NCBI RefSeq assembly: GCF_005877905.1
Contig: NZ_SWDV01000004.1
Coordinates: 62,001-126,000 of the forward strand
Direction of reading: 5' to 3'
DNA from: Pseudomonas nicosulfuronedens
GTDB lineage: Bacteria; Pseudomonadota; Gammaproteobacteria; Pseudomonadales; Pseudomonadaceae
Length of the DNA: 64,000 nucleotides
A program made the translations under genes and the position numbers. Shown here in pieces: positions 33,898 to 43,267 of this stretch. The notes under the pieces were generated by a model. It was not told the origin of the DNA and did not search any database. It saw nothing but the letters and a program-made list of their open reading frames with translations. The first letter of the stretch is position 1; each line of letters opens with the position of its first letter.

Positions 33898-35415
33898 ATG
33901 AGCGTCAACACGCCAACACTGATCACCTTTGTGATCTACATCGCGGCCATGGTTCTGATCGGCTTGGCCGCCTATCGTTCGACCAACAACTTCTCCGACT
34001 ACATCCTCGGTGGCCGCAGCCTCGGCAGCTTCGTCACCGCGCTGTCGGCCGGTGCTTCGGACATGAGCGGCTGGCTGCTGATGGGCCTGCCGGGCGCCAT
34101 CTACCTGTCGGGCATTTCGGAAAGCTGGATCGCCATCGGCCTGATCTGCGGCGCCTACCTGAACTGGCTGTTCGTCGCCGGCCGCCTGCGCGTGCACACC
34201 GAGCACAACGGCAACGCGCTGACCCTGCCGGACTACTTCAGCACCCGCTTCGAGGACAACAGCCGCCTCCTGCGCGTGATCTCCGCGCTGGTGATCCTGG
34301 TGTTCTTCACCATCTACTGCGCCTCCGGCATCGTCGCCGGCGCCCGTCTGTTCGAAAGCACCTTCGGCATGTCCTACGAGACCGCCCTGTGGGCCGGTGC
34401 TGCCGCGACCATCGCCTACACCTTCGTCGGTGGTTTCCTGGCGGTGAGCTGGACCGACACCGTGCAGGCTTCGCTGATGATCTTCGCGCTGATCCTCACG
34501 CCCATCATCGTGCTGTTCGCCACCGGTGGCGTGGAACCGACCTTCGCGGCCATCGAACTGAAGGACGCAGCCAACTTCGACATGTTCAAGGGCGCTTCCT
34601 TCGTCGGCGTGCTGTCGCTGATGGCCTGGGGCCTGGGCTACTTCGGCCAGCCGCACATCCTGGCGCGCTTCATGGCCGCCGATTCGGTGAAGTCGATTCC
34701 GGCTGCCCGCCGCATCTCCATGACCTGGATGATCCTCTGCCTGGGCGGCGCCGTCGCCGTGGGCTTCTTCGGCATCGCCTACTTCCAGGCGCACCCGGAG
34801 CAGGCTGGCGCGGTCGGTGAGAACCACGAGCGCATCTTCATCGAGCTGGCGAAGATCCTGTTCAACCCGTGGATTGCCGGCGTGCTGCTGTCCGCCATCC
34901 TCGCGGCGGTGATGAGTACCCTGAGCTGCCAGCTGCTGGTGTGCTCTTCTGCCCTGACCGAAGACTTCTACAAGGCCTTCCTGCGCAAGAACGCCAGCCA
35001 GCTCGAGCTGGTGTGGGTCGGTCGCGCCATGGTGCTGCTGGTGGCGCTGGTGTCCATCGCCCTGGCCGCCAACCCGGAAAACCGCGTACTGGGCCTGGTG
35101 TCCTACGCCTGGGCCGGCTTCGGCGCCGCCTTCGGTCCGCTGGTGCTGTTCTCCGTGCTGTGGAAGGGCATGACCCGCAACGGCGCGCTGGCCGGCATCA
35201 TCGTCGGTGCGGTCACCGTGATCGTGTGGAAGCAGTTCGGTTGGCTCGGCCTGTACGAGATCATTCCGGGCTTCATCCTCTCCAGCCTCTCCATCGTGGT
35301 GTTCAGCCTGATCGGCTCGGCACCGTCGAAGGCGATGATCCAGCGCTTCGAGGAAGCCGAGGCGGAATACGCCGAGGCTACTCAGCCGGCCGGCACTGCC
35401 GTGACCAGCCGCTGA
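33898..35415 (+). CDS. putP: PutP, sodium/proline symporter
   Basis: A 505-residue solute:sodium symporter with about 13 membrane helices. Signatures include GGRSLGSFVTALSAGASDMSGW in helix 2, where proline and sodium bind, and WGLGYFGQPHILARFMA further along. It imports L-proline for use as carbon, nitrogen or osmolyte. AGGGGAG sits 6 bases before the ATG. In P. aeruginosa putA directly precedes putP; here putP stands alone behind a long folded leader. A strong terminator follows. Confidence 0.96.
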   Translation: MSVNTPTLITFVIYIAAMVLIGLAAYRSTNNFSDYILGGRSLGSFVTALSAGASDMSGWLLMGLPGAIYLSGISESWIAIGLICGAYLNWLFVAGRLRVHTEHNGNALTLPDYFSTRFEDNSRLLRVISALVILVFFTIYCASGIVAGARLFESTFGMSYETALWAGAAATIAYTFVGGFLAVSWTDTVQASLMIFALILTPIIVLFATGGVEPTFAAIELKDAANFDMFKGASFVGVLSLMAWGLGYFGQPHILARFMAADSVKSIPAARRISMTWMILCLGGAVAVGFFGIAYFQAHPEQAGAVGENHERIFIELAKILFNPWIAGVLLSAILAAVMSTLSCQLLVCSSALTEDFYKAFLRKNASQLELVWVGRAMVLLVALVSIALAANPENRVLGLVSYAWAGFGAAFGPLVLFSVLWKGMTRNGALAGIIVGAVTVIVWKQFGWLGLYEIIPGFILSSLSIVVFSLIGSAPSKAMIQRFEEAEAEYAEATQPAGTAVTSR

Positions 35416-35429
35416 TCCTGAGCTGAATG

Positions 35430-35467
35430 AAAAAGGCCGCGTTCCCGAAAAGGGGCGCGGCCTTTTT
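35430..35467 (+). terminator. Rho-independent terminator after putP
   Basis: AAAAAGGCCGCG and CGCGGCCTTTTT form a 12-base stem ending in a T run, 14 bases after the putP stop. Confidence 0.92.
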
Positions 35468-35514
35468 CGTTGGGGTGTCCCGTGATGTGTTTCGGGCTGA
35501 CCGGGTGCGCTTTT

Positions 35515-35594
35515 GTAGGATGGTGTGGAGCGGAGCGATACCCATCATTCGCGGCGCCAACAGCATGGGTATCGCTCCGCTCCACCCATCCTAC
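35515..35594. repeat. 80-bp palindromic repeat, copy B
   Basis: Runs from GTAGGATG to CATCCTAC. Arms GGTGTGGAGCGGAGCGATACC and GGTATCGCTCCGCTCCACCC pair almost without mismatch around an ATCATTCGCGGCGCCAACAG-type centre. It lies between the putP terminator and the convergent MFS gene. The rest of that gap (35595-35716) shows nothing. Confidence 0.85.
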
Positions 35595-35716
35595 GCTGGA
35601 GCTCCCAGCGCCGCAGGGCGGATAACCTGGAACAGGAAATCCGCCGAGCCTGGGACGGCGGATAACGCTGGCGCATTATGTGCCCTACGAGAACCGGTAG
35701 CGCTGGCGCAGGGCGA

Positions 35717-36910
35717 TCAGCGCGAGGTGTTGCCGCTCAGCGCTGCCGCATAGCGCCAGCAGGCGAACAGGCAGAGCAGCAGGCCAGCCACCGCCAGCGC
35801 GCCGCCGACGTAGCCGATCCATTCCAGTCCCATGCCCACCGCTACGCGGCTGCCCAGCAGCGCACCGCCGCCGATGCCGACGTTGTACAGGCCCGAGAAC
35901 ATCGCCATGGCCACGTCGGTGGCGTCGTGGGCGAGCTGTAGCACCTTGGCCTGTAGCGCCAGACCGAAGCAGAGGATCGCCGCGCCCCAGAACAGGCTCA
36001 GGCCCAGCAGTGCCGTGGGCGAATGGGCGAGCGGCATCAGCAGCAGGAGCGTGGTGCCGAGTACGCCGATGGCCAGGCACGGGAAAGCGCGCGGGAAGCG
36101 CTCGCTGTAGCGACTGAAGAGGATCGAGCCGAACATCCCGGCGCCGCCGAACAGCAGCAGGAGCAGGGTGGTCTGGCGGCTGTCCAGGGCAGCGACCTCG
36201 CGGGCGAACGGTTCGATGTAGCTGTAGGCAGTGAACTGCGCGGTGATCACCAGAACGGTGAGCACATACATCGACACCAGCGCCGGGCGTCGCAACAGCA
36301 GCGGCAGGCTGCGCAGCGAGCCGGAGTTCTGGCTCGGCAGCAGCGGCAGGGCGCGGGCCAGCCAGAGCACCACGACCACCGAGACACCGGCGATGGTGAG
36401 GAAGGTCGTGCGCCAGCCCAGCGCTTCGCCGAGCATGCGTCCCAGTGGAATGCCCAGCACCATCGCCAGGATGGTCCCGGTGGCCAGCAGGCCGAGAGCC
36501 TTCGCCTGCTGCCCCGGCGGCGCCACGCGCACGGCGAGCGAGGCGGTGATCGACCAGAACACCGCGTGGGCGAAGGCGATGCCGAAGCGGCTGATCATCA
36601 GCACGGTGAAGTTCCAGGCGAAGCCGGAGAGCACATGGCTGACGATGAACAGGCAGAAAATCACCACCAGCAGGCGGCGGCGTTCCATGTTGCGAGTCAG
36701 CTGCATCAGCGGCAGCGAGGCCAGCGACACGACCCAGGCATAGAGCGTGAGCATCAGCCCGGTCTGTTCCGGACGCATGTCGAAGCTCGCGCCGATGTCG
36801 CTGAGCAGGCCCACCGGGACGAACTCGGTGGTGTTGAAGATGAAGGCGGCGATGGCCAGGGCGATGACGTTCAGCCAACTGCCGGAGCGGGTTTCTTGCG
36901 CGGTGGTCAT
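35717..36910 (-). CDS. MFS exporter, SotB-like (sugar efflux)
   Basis: A 397-residue 12-helix transporter of the major facilitator superfamily, DHA1 group. The opening [19 protein letters not shown] is the strong signature of the SotB/YdeA-AraJ cluster, and [12 protein letters not shown] is the loop 2-3 MFS motif. Relatives export arabinose, IPTG or some drugs. The substrate here is unknown. The gene stands alone; 160 bases without features separate it from the LysR gene upstream, which is transcribed the same way. Confidence 0.85.
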   Translation of the reverse strand: MTTAQETRSGSWLNVIALAIAAFIFNTTEFVPVGLLSDIGASFDMRPEQTGLMLTLYAWVVSLASLPLMQLTRNMERRRLLVVIFCLFIVSHVLSGFAWNFTVLMISRFGIAFAHAVFWSITASLAVRVAPPGQQAKALGLLATGTILAMVLGIPLGRMLGEALGWRTTFLTIAGVSVVVVLWLARALPLLPSQNSGSLRSLPLLLRRPALVSMYVLTVLVITAQFTAYSYIEPFAREVAALDSRQTTLLLLLFGGAGMFGSILFSRYSERFPRAFPCLAIGVLGTTLLLLMPLAHSPTALLGLSLFWGAAILCFGLALQAKVLQLAHDATDVAMAMFSGLYNVGIGGGALLGSRVAVGMGLEWIGYVGGALAVAGLLLCLFACWRYAAALSGNTSR

Positions 36911-37070
36911 GGGAATCCTGAGGTGAAGTGGGGCTCAGGCCGTGCCTGGGGATCACGCGCGGGGCGTGTCGCGGGCAAAGAAGAATTGTTGTTGCGGCGA
37001 TGGATCATTCTACGCAGGCATCCGGGGCCGCGCACGGCAAAGGAGCACATGCGCGGGCGCAGCGGCAGGC

Positions 37071-37985
37071 TCAGGCGGCGTTGCCGATCAGCGGGTCGGC
37101 CGCCTGCGCCACTTCTTCGGCCAGCCAGTCGAGGAATGCGCGCACCGGCGGGTGGCGCTCGCGGCCGGGTACGCAGAGCGCGGTGTAGCGGGCGCCGGGT
37201 ACGTTGATCTCCGGGCGGTAGGGCACCAGCAGGCCCTTCTCCACGCTTTCCGACACCAGCAGCGAACTGGCCAGTACCAGCCCCTGGCCGGCGATGGCGG
37301 CCTGCAGGGCATAGAACTCTTCCTCGTACTCGCGCTGCACCGCCTGGGTCAGCAGACATTCCTCGCCGGCCACCTGGCACCAGGCCTTCCAGCCGCGCTC
37401 GTAGAGCTCGGAGTTGTGCCAGCGCACGCTGATCATCTCCGGCACTTCCACGTCGGCAGTGGCGACCAGCGCCGGCGCGCCATAGACGGCGAAGCGTTCC
37501 GCCAGCAAAAACTGGCTGTGCATGCGCGGGTAGTCGCCGAAGCCGTAGCGGATGGCGAGGTCGACGCTGGCGTCCTGCTGCAGGTCGAGCAGCTCGCACT
37601 GGCTGTCCAGGCGCAGGCGGATGTGCGGATGGCGCGCGTAGAAGCGACCGAGGCGCGGCACCAGCCAGAGCGCAGCGAAGGCCGGCGTGGTGGAGATCGT
37701 CAGGCTGCTGGCGCTGCGCCGTGGGCGCAGGCTGTCCACCGATTGCGATACCTCCAGCAGTGCGCCATGCAGGCTGCGGAACAGTCGCTCGCCGGCTTCG
37801 GTCAGGCGCACCTGGCGCGGCAGGCGCTCGAACAGCGGCAACCCCAGCCATTCCTCCAGCGCGCGCACCTGGTGCGAGACCGCCGTCGGCGTGACTGCCA
37901 GTTCCTGAGCGGCGGCCTTGAAGCTCAGCTGGCGCGCGGCGGATTCGAAGGTGCGCAGGGCGGGAAGCGGCAGGTTGGCAAACAT
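37071..37985 (-). CDS. LysR-family regulator, GcvA-like
   Basis: A 304-residue LysR regulator. The N-terminal winged helix reads LPALRTFESAARQLSFKAAAQELAVTPTAVSHQVRALEE, split here only by conservative differences from GcvA-type members. The rest is a periplasmic-binding-like effector domain. The start at 37985 is supported by TGGAG six bases upstream; an in-frame ATG four codons earlier overlaps that site. It is divergent from an azoreductase-SMR pair across 139 bases and probably regulates it. Confidence 0.9.
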   Translation of the reverse strand: MFANLPLPALRTFESAARQLSFKAAAQELAVTPTAVSHQVRALEEWLGLPLFERLPRQVRLTEAGERLFRSLHGALLEVSQSVDSLRPRRSASSLTISTTPAFAALWLVPRLGRFYARHPHIRLRLDSQCELLDLQQDASVDLAIRYGFGDYPRMHSQFLLAERFAVYGAPALVATADVEVPEMISVRWHNSELYERGWKAWCQVAGEECLLTQAVQREYEEEFYALQAAIAGQGLVLASSLLVSESVEKGLLVPYRPEINVPGARYTALCVPGRERHPPVRAFLDWLAEEVAQAADPLIGNAA

Positions 37986-38124
37986 GTGATGCTCCATGGA
38001 TGAGCTGGATTCATCTGGAAGGAAATCCCCTCAGTTGTCCGGTTGTCAGCCTGGAAATAGCTTAGGCAGCAACTGGAGGCCAGTCAGGACCTCCGCAGTG
38101 TACACCTTGAACAAGGAAAGACAG

Positions 38125-38763
38125 ATGAACAGGATTCTCGCCATCCAGGCCAGCCCCCGCGCCGACCGCTCGCATTCCCGCCGATTGGCCGAGGGCTTCC
38201 TCGCCGCGCTGCCGCAGGCCGGGATCACTCGTCGGGAGGTGGGTCGCGCCGACCTGCCTCATGTCAGCGAAGGTTTCATCGCCGCCGCCTTCCACCCGCA
38301 GCGCGAGCATCGCCCGGCCGAGTTGCAGGCGGAGCTGGCGCTGAGCGATGAGCTGGTGAACGAACTGCTTGCCCACGACGTACTGGTGATTTCCACGCCC
38401 ATGTACAACTTCAGCGTGCCCAGTGGATTGAAGGCCTGGGTCGACCAGATTGTCCGTCTCGGCCGCACCTTCGACCTGCATGTGAAGGACGGCGAGGCGG
38501 AATACGAACCACTGCTCAAGGGCCGCAAGGCACTGATCATTACCAGCCGCGGCGGTGCCGGCATGGGGCCGGGCGGCGAGCTGGAGTGGATGAACCACGC
38601 TGACGCCTGGCTGCGCGTGGCCCTGGGTTTCCTCGGCATCGAGGACGTGCAGGTGATCGCCGCCGAGGGCGAGGAGGGCAATCCCGAAGCTTTCCGCGCG
38701 TCTTATCAACAGGCTGAAAAGGCCCTGGCCGATCTCGCCGAGAGCGAGTGGGCGCGTGCGTGA
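38125..38763 (+). CDS. azoR: FMN-dependent NADH azoreductase, AzoR1-like
   Basis: A 212-residue flavodoxin-fold reductase. The FMN phosphate loop is [17 protein letters not shown] (residues 8-24), with [19 protein letters not shown] around residue 92 and the SRGGAG loop near 150. AzoR enzymes reduce azo dyes and quinones with NAD(P)H and help protect against electrophile stress. The length equals P. aeruginosa AzoR1. A GGAAAG site precedes the ATG. The stop codon overlaps the SMR gene by one base (TGATG), so the pair is co-translated. Confidence 0.92.
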   Translation: MNRILAIQASPRADRSHSRRLAEGFLAALPQAGITRREVGRADLPHVSEGFIAAAFHPQREHRPAELQAELALSDELVNELLAHDVLVISTPMYNFSVPSGLKAWVDQIVRLGRTFDLHVKDGEAEYEPLLKGRKALIITSRGGAGMGPGGELEWMNHADAWLRVALGFLGIEDVQVIAAEGEEGNPEAFRASYQQAEKALADLAESEWARA

Positions 38764-39071
38764 TGGCCTGGGCCATGCTGATGGTGGCAGCAGTGTTCGA
38801 GGTAATGTTCGCGGTATCGATGAAGTATGCCGAGGGCTTCACCCGGCCGCTGCCGACGGTGGTGACGGTGCTGGCGGTGATCGGCGGGATCTTCTTCCTC
38901 ACCCTGGCCATGCGCCAGTTGCCGGTGAGCATTGCCTACCCGATCTGGACGGCCATTGGCACGCTGGGCACGGTGTTCTTCGGCTTCCTGCTGCTGGGGG
39001 AGGCGTTGACGCTGACCAAGCTGGCGTCGGTCGCCCTGATCATCGCCGGCGTGGCGGGGCTGAGGGCCTGA
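38763..39071 (+). CDS. small multidrug resistance (SMR) family exporter, Gdx/SugE-like
   Basis: A 102-residue four-helix proton antiporter. The essential membrane glutamate is E13 in MVAAVFEVMFAVSMKYAEGF. KYAEGFTRPLPTVVTV and WTAIGTLG resemble the SugE/Gdx branch, whose members export guanidinium and some quaternary ammonium compounds. SMR proteins usually form dimers and the single gene may act alone. Overlap with azoR1 suggests a joint role in toxin defence. No guanidine riboswitch is visible upstream of azoR1. Confidence 0.85.
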   Translation: MAWAMLMVAAVFEVMFAVSMKYAEGFTRPLPTVVTVLAVIGGIFFLTLAMRQLPVSIAYPIWTAIGTLGTVFFGFLLLGEALTLTKLASVALIIAGVAGLRA

Positions 39072-39130
39072 TCGCCCGAAGCGGTGGCAGATGCTAAGGT
39101 GCCGCGCATTCTCTGCACGACGACACCGAC

Positions 39131-39352
39131 ATGACCGACAAACCGAAGAACCCGCTGCACGGCGTGACCCTGGAAACCATCCTCAACCAGCTGGTGGCGC
39201 AGTACGGCTGGGATGGGCTGGCCAAACGTATCGACGTGCGCTGCTTCAAGAACGCCCCGAGCATCAAGTCCAGCCTGACCTTCCTGCGCCGCACGCCGTG
39301 GGCGCGGGAGCAGGTCGAGGCGCTGTACGTGAAGACTGTCCAGAAGGGTTGA
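39131..39352 (+). CDS. VF530-family (DUF2132) small protein
   Basis: A 73-residue protein that matches the VF530 family closely: [29 protein letters not shown], then [26 protein letters not shown]. The family is small, cytoplasmic and of unknown function, with one solved structure and possible DNA-binding character. It follows the SMR gene by 59 bases and may be separately expressed. REP elements start right after its stop. Confidence 0.88.
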   Translation: MTDKPKNPLHGVTLETILNQLVAQYGWDGLAKRIDVRCFKNAPSIKSSLTFLRRTPWAREQVEALYVKTVQKG

Positions 39353-39365
39353 GGGTGGGACGCGT

Positions 39366-39436
39366 GTAGGAGCGGGCTCCGCCCGTGATAGGCCTGCATT
39401 GCGCCGGAGGCCATCGCGGACAGAGTCCGCTCCTAC
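39366..39436. repeat. REP-like inverted repeat, GC variant
   Basis: GTAGGAGCGG (39366-39375) and CCGCTCCTAC (39427-39436) end a degenerate palindrome with inner segments GGGCTCCGCCC and GCGGACAGAGTCCGC. The outer arms match the common REP family, but the core differs. Confidence 0.65.
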
Positions 39437-39502
39437 GCTCGATGTTGATGTCGATGTCGGGAATTTCCCTCAGTCGGCCGGCATAAAGAGGTGTGTTTTG
39501 CG

Positions 39503-39573
39503 TAGGAGCGAGCTTGCTCGCGAACCTGCCTGACACTTCGGCATCAAGCGCTTCGCGAGCAAGCTCGCTCCTA
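39503..39573. repeat. inverted pair of REP-like elements
   Basis: TAGGAGCGAGCTTGCTCGCGAA (39503-39524) and its exact reverse complement (39552-39573) enclose 27 bases. The layout is the same as at 5445. It ends 24 bases from the stop of the penicillin-binding protein gene, between convergent genes. Confidence 0.85.
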
Positions 39574-39596
39574 CAGACTCAGCCTTGCAGCGGCGA

Positions 39597-42500
39597 TCAG
39601 CGCCAACTCACCCGCAGATTATCCAGCCGCTCCTGGCACCCGGTGCTGATCCCCGGCTCGAGGTAGCCAGTCAGCAGCGGCGCCATTCCCTTGAGCACCT
39701 GCACCGGCAGCGCCGAGGTGAACTTGAAGCCATCGGACTCGCTGCCGGCCACATAGGCGGTGAGCGTGCCGAAGTGGCGTGGGCCGATGTAGAAGACGAA
39801 GGTCGCCGTGCGGTTCATCGCCTTGGAGCTCTTCACCCAGCCGCTGCGGGTCACGCTTTCGATGCGGTTGTCGCCGGTGCCGGTCTTGCCGCCCATCACC
39901 AGCGCATTGCCATCGGCCAGCTTGAAGGTCCCGGACAGGCGCCGCGCTGTGCCTGCATCCACCACCTGGGACAGCGCGGTGCGCAGGGCCTGGGCAACCT
40001 CCGAACGCATCACCTGGCGGCCATTGCCCGACTCCGGGCCAAGGGTGACCTCATAGGGCGTGGCAGCGGCGAAGTGCAGGCTGTCGATGCGCAGGGTCGG
40101 CAGGCGCACGCCATCGTTGAGGATGATCCCCATCAGCTCGGCCAATGCCGCCGGGCGGTCGCCCGAGCTGCCCAGCGCGGTGGCCAGCGACGGCACCAGG
40201 TGGTCGAACGGGTAGCCCAGGCGCTTCCACTGTTCATGCAGGTCGAGGAAGGCTTCCACCTCCAGCATGATGCGGATGCGCTTGTCGCGGGCGTACTTGT
40301 GCCGTGACTTGAACAGCCAGCCATAGACTTCCTTGCGCTCGGCACTGCTGGCGGCCACGGCGTCGGCGAAGGTCGCTGCCGGCTGGCGTTGCAGGTAGCC
40401 CAGCAGCCACAGCTCCAGTGGGTGCACGCGGGCGACGTAACCCTGGTCGTTGAGGTTGAAGGCGCCCGGCCCGTAGCGGGTGTAGAGGTCCTCGATGCGC
40501 TTGTCGGTGAGCTTGTCGCCAGCGTAATGGCCCTGCTTCAGACGGTCCTGCAGGAAGGCGGCGAAGGTCGGGACATCCGCCTGCGGCTGCAGGTAGCGGT
40601 GGATCGCCGCCAGCCGTACCGGCCAGGCACGCAGGCCGTCGAGGAAGGTCGTCAGGCGCGCGTCGTTGTCCTTGCCCTTGTACTTCTGCCAGAACCGCAG
40701 CAGGTAGACCTGGCTTTCCTTGTCGACGAACCGATCGAGGTAGTCCTGTCGGCGCGGGTCCTTGTCGTCGGCCAGCACGGTCACCTTGCTGCCCTCATTG
40801 GCATAGATGTCGTGGCGCACCAGGTCGCGCAGCAGGCGTACGAAGGGCAGGTTGATCGACTCGCGCAGGGCGTCCTGCAAGGTCGGGATTCGCCCGTTGT
40901 CTTCCTTGCGGAAGTTGCTGAAGGTGTGGATGCCGCCGCCGGTAAAGAAGCTCTCGTACGGGCTGGCGGAGTACTTGCGCTGCAGGGCGGCGGCGAGCAT
41001 GTCCGGCAGGTCGCGGTCCTTGGCGGTGATCAGGTAATCGATGGACCAGCGGGTGAGGAAGTCCAGCGGCTCCACCGGCACTTTTTTCAATTCGGCGACA
41101 GACAGCGGCGCGTACTGCTGGTGCAGGTCGGCGATGGTTTCCAGGTAGGTGGCGAGCACCCGCAGCTTGGCGGTGGAACCCAGCTCCAGCTTGCTACCCT
41201 CGTTGATATCGAAGGGCTGCTCGGTACTGTCGGTCTGCACGCGCACGCGGTTACCGCTGGGAGTGCGCTCGAACAGGGTGAAGCTGTAGCGCACGTCCTT
41301 TGTCTTGTCCTTGGACAGCAGGTGCTCGCCGAACAGGCCGATCTGCTCGGCGAATGCCGGGTCGGAGAGCTGCCGCAGGTAGCCGGTGACCTGCTCCTGC
41401 AACTCATGTTGCAGGGTGGTGGTGAAGCTCATGTCGAAGCGGTCGAGATCGTACAGCGGCACGTCGAGCATGCCGGCCAGTCGCGTGCGGGCCAGGCCGA
41501 TGCCCTTGTTGTTCTCCAGCGGGGTGAAGCTCGGCTCGCTGCGCGGATCGCGGAACACCAGTTTCTGTTTGAGTGCGGCGTCGCGCAACTCGGGGGCGAT
41601 CACGTTGTTCTGCGCCAGCAGGCGCAGGTAGCTGTCGGTCAGCACGGCGAGCTGGTCGCGGCCGCGCGCCAGGTACCAGGAGGGTCGACGGTGGGCGATC
41701 ATCAGCGACACCACCTGGCGCAGCGCCTTGCCCTGGGCGGCCAGTTCCGCGCCGGAGCCCGGTGGAGCGTTGAGCAGCTTGTTCACCTGCTGGTAGTCGG
41801 CCCCGTACCAGATCCACAGGCCGTCCGGCAGGCCGCTGACTTCGCCGTAACCCGGCTGCGCGGAGAGGGGAACGGAGTTGAGGTAGGTAAGGGCGACGTT
41901 GCGCCGAGCAGCCATGTTCTCCGCACCGTTCTGGTAGGTGCGCACGCTGGCCGAAGCCATCTGCCGCAGTTTGTCGGTGATCGAGTTGGTGCGGCCATCC
42001 TCGGAATGGCGGTACTTCTCGATCTGCGTGGCCAGGGTACTGCCGCCGGGTGCGTGATTGCCCAGGCCGACCAGCTTGCCCACCTGCGCCACGGACGCCT
42101 GGGTGAAGCGACTCCAGTCGATGGCCGGGTTCAGGTAGGGACGGTCGGGGTCGAGCAGGTCGCGGTTCTCGATATACAGCAGGCTGTTGACGATGGCCGG
42201 CGAGATGCTCTCGAAGTTGGCGTAGAGCCGCTGCGGGTAGCGGAAGTTGTAGATCGGCAGGCCACGGCAGTCGGCGATGTCGACGCCGGCCTGGGCCTTC
42301 TCCGGATAGGGCGGGAACATGCCATGGCCGGTGTACTGCATCAGCGGGTCGGAGAAACGCGCCTGGCTCAGGGTGACGAAGTTGCGCTCGTGCAGGCGGC
42401 CCAGGAAGGTCGGCAACTGCTGGTAGCCCAGTCGCCGGTCGAAGGGCCCGCCCTGTGGATAAACCACGTCGTCGGTGCTGCCTTGCCCCAGGTTCCAGGT

Positions 42501-42713
42501 CAGCCCGGTCGCGTAGCGCGCCAGCTCGCGCGCCTGCAGCTTGGAGGTGCGCGCTTCATAGAGCAGCGCCGCACCCATGGCGGCCAGCAACGGCAGGAGA
42601 AACAGGAAGAGGATGAGGAAACGGTGGTGATGCACTTTCTGTGGGGAAAGGCCGGGCCCCAGACTTCCCGGTTGACCTGCCACTTGCGTACCGGAATGCT
42701 TCGAGTTGCCCAT
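39597..42713 (-). CDS. large bifunctional penicillin-binding-like protein (GT51 plus transpeptidase)
   Basis: A 1038-residue inner-membrane protein with one N-terminal helix (about 31-50, LILFLFLLPLLAAMGAALLY). A glycosyltransferase 51 domain follows, recognisable by SLLYIENRDLL, GGSTLATQIEKY and NVALTYLNSVPL, all variants of the canonical motifs. The transpeptidase part keeps an SxxK-like STAK (LELGSTAKL), an SIN motif (ESINLPF) and KTGT (GGKTGTGDN). It is longer than class A PBPs (about 800 residues) and would act in peptidoglycan synthesis or repair. The ATG at 42713 (MGNSKHSG) was chosen because it gives a short cytoplasmic tail. Confidence 0.8.
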   Translation of the reverse strand: MGNSKHSGTQVAGQPGSLGPGLSPQKVHHHRFLILFLFLLPLLAAMGAALLYEARTSKLQARELARYATGLTWNLGQGSTDDVVYPQGGPFDRRLGYQQLPTFLGRLHERNFVTLSQARFSDPLMQYTGHGMFPPYPEKAQAGVDIADCRGLPIYNFRYPQRLYANFESISPAIVNSLLYIENRDLLDPDRPYLNPAIDWSRFTQASVAQVGKLVGLGNHAPGGSTLATQIEKYRHSEDGRTNSITDKLRQMASASVRTYQNGAENMAARRNVALTYLNSVPLSAQPGYGEVSGLPDGLWIWYGADYQQVNKLLNAPPGSGAELAAQGKALRQVVSLMIAHRRPSWYLARGRDQLAVLTDSYLRLLAQNNVIAPELRDAALKQKLVFRDPRSEPSFTPLENNKGIGLARTRLAGMLDVPLYDLDRFDMSFTTTLQHELQEQVTGYLRQLSDPAFAEQIGLFGEHLLSKDKTKDVRYSFTLFERTPSGNRVRVQTDSTEQPFDINEGSKLELGSTAKLRVLATYLETIADLHQQYAPLSVAELKKVPVEPLDFLTRWSIDYLITAKDRDLPDMLAAALQRKYSASPYESFFTGGGIHTFSNFRKEDNGRIPTLQDALRESINLPFVRLLRDLVRHDIYANEGSKVTVLADDKDPRRQDYLDRFVDKESQVYLLRFWQKYKGKDNDARLTTFLDGLRAWPVRLAAIHRYLQPQADVPTFAAFLQDRLKQGHYAGDKLTDKRIEDLYTRYGPGAFNLNDQGYVARVHPLELWLLGYLQRQPAATFADAVAASSAERKEVYGWLFKSRHKYARDKRIRIMLEVEAFLDLHEQWKRLGYPFDHLVPSLATALGSSGDRPAALAELMGIILNDGVRLPTLRIDSLHFAAATPYEVTLGPESGNGRQVMRSEVAQALRTALSQVVDAGTARRLSGTFKLADGNALVMGGKTGTGDNRIESVTRSGWVKSSKAMNRTATFVFYIGPRHFGTLTAYVAGSESDGFKFTSALPVQVLKGMAPLLTGYLEPGISTGCQERLDNLRVSWR

Positions 42714-42944
42714 CTTCACGCCCCGCCCATGCTTGTACGACAGCCCAGGTAGCGGACTCCGCCCACGTGATGGCCGGCACCTTCCTGGCGCCGCGAAAGC
42801 CGCTGTCCCCCGCGGCTTTCCTAACTTCCAGCGTAGTCGGCGGCGAAAAAACTGCGCACCGGCTGGCGCCGTTGATGGCTGTGCGGATTGATTTGCCGAC
42901 GGCCAGCAGGTGCAATGTACTGACTTCGACAGGAACCCTCCCCG

Positions 42945-43214
42945 ATGCGTTCGCCTTTTCTGCCTTGTAGCCTGCCCCGTGTTCTGCCTCTGGCCGCTCT
43001 GCTGCTGGCGTCCTTGAGCGCCCAAGCCGCGCCGATGCCGTTCTATCGCTGGCAGAGCAAGCTCGATGGCGCCTATACCTGCCAGCAGACGTCGCCGGGC
43101 AGTGGCTGGCAGAAGATCGGCGGGCCGTTCCGCGACGCCGGCTGTCGCGAAGCGTTGCCGCAGACCCCGCCGCCCAAGGGATTGGCGGTTCCCAAGGTGC
43201 TGAAGGGGCAGTAG
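42945..43214 (+). CDS. small exported protein, unknown
   Basis: An 89-residue protein with a clear signal peptide (LPRVLPLAALLLASLSAQA/APMPF) and a mature part of about 58 residues. It has two cysteines (TCQQTS and GCREAL) that could form a disulfide, and a proline-rich tail. AGGA precedes the ATG by 9 bases. I do not recognise a family. It is divergent from the large penicillin-binding protein gene across 231 bases with no other visible signal. Confidence 0.65.
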   Translation: MRSPFLPCSLPRVLPLAALLLASLSAQAAPMPFYRWQSKLDGAYTCQQTSPGSGWQKIGGPFRDAGCREALPQTPPPKGLAVPKVLKGQ

Positions 43215-43267
43215 TCCACTGTTTCAGCAGGAGCGGGCCTCCGCCTATCTCACGCACGGAGTTCGTC

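Noticed and set aside
5445-39573. REP clusters as a CRISPR array
   Set aside because: The copies are scattered, inverted and palindromic, without regular spacers or cas genes.
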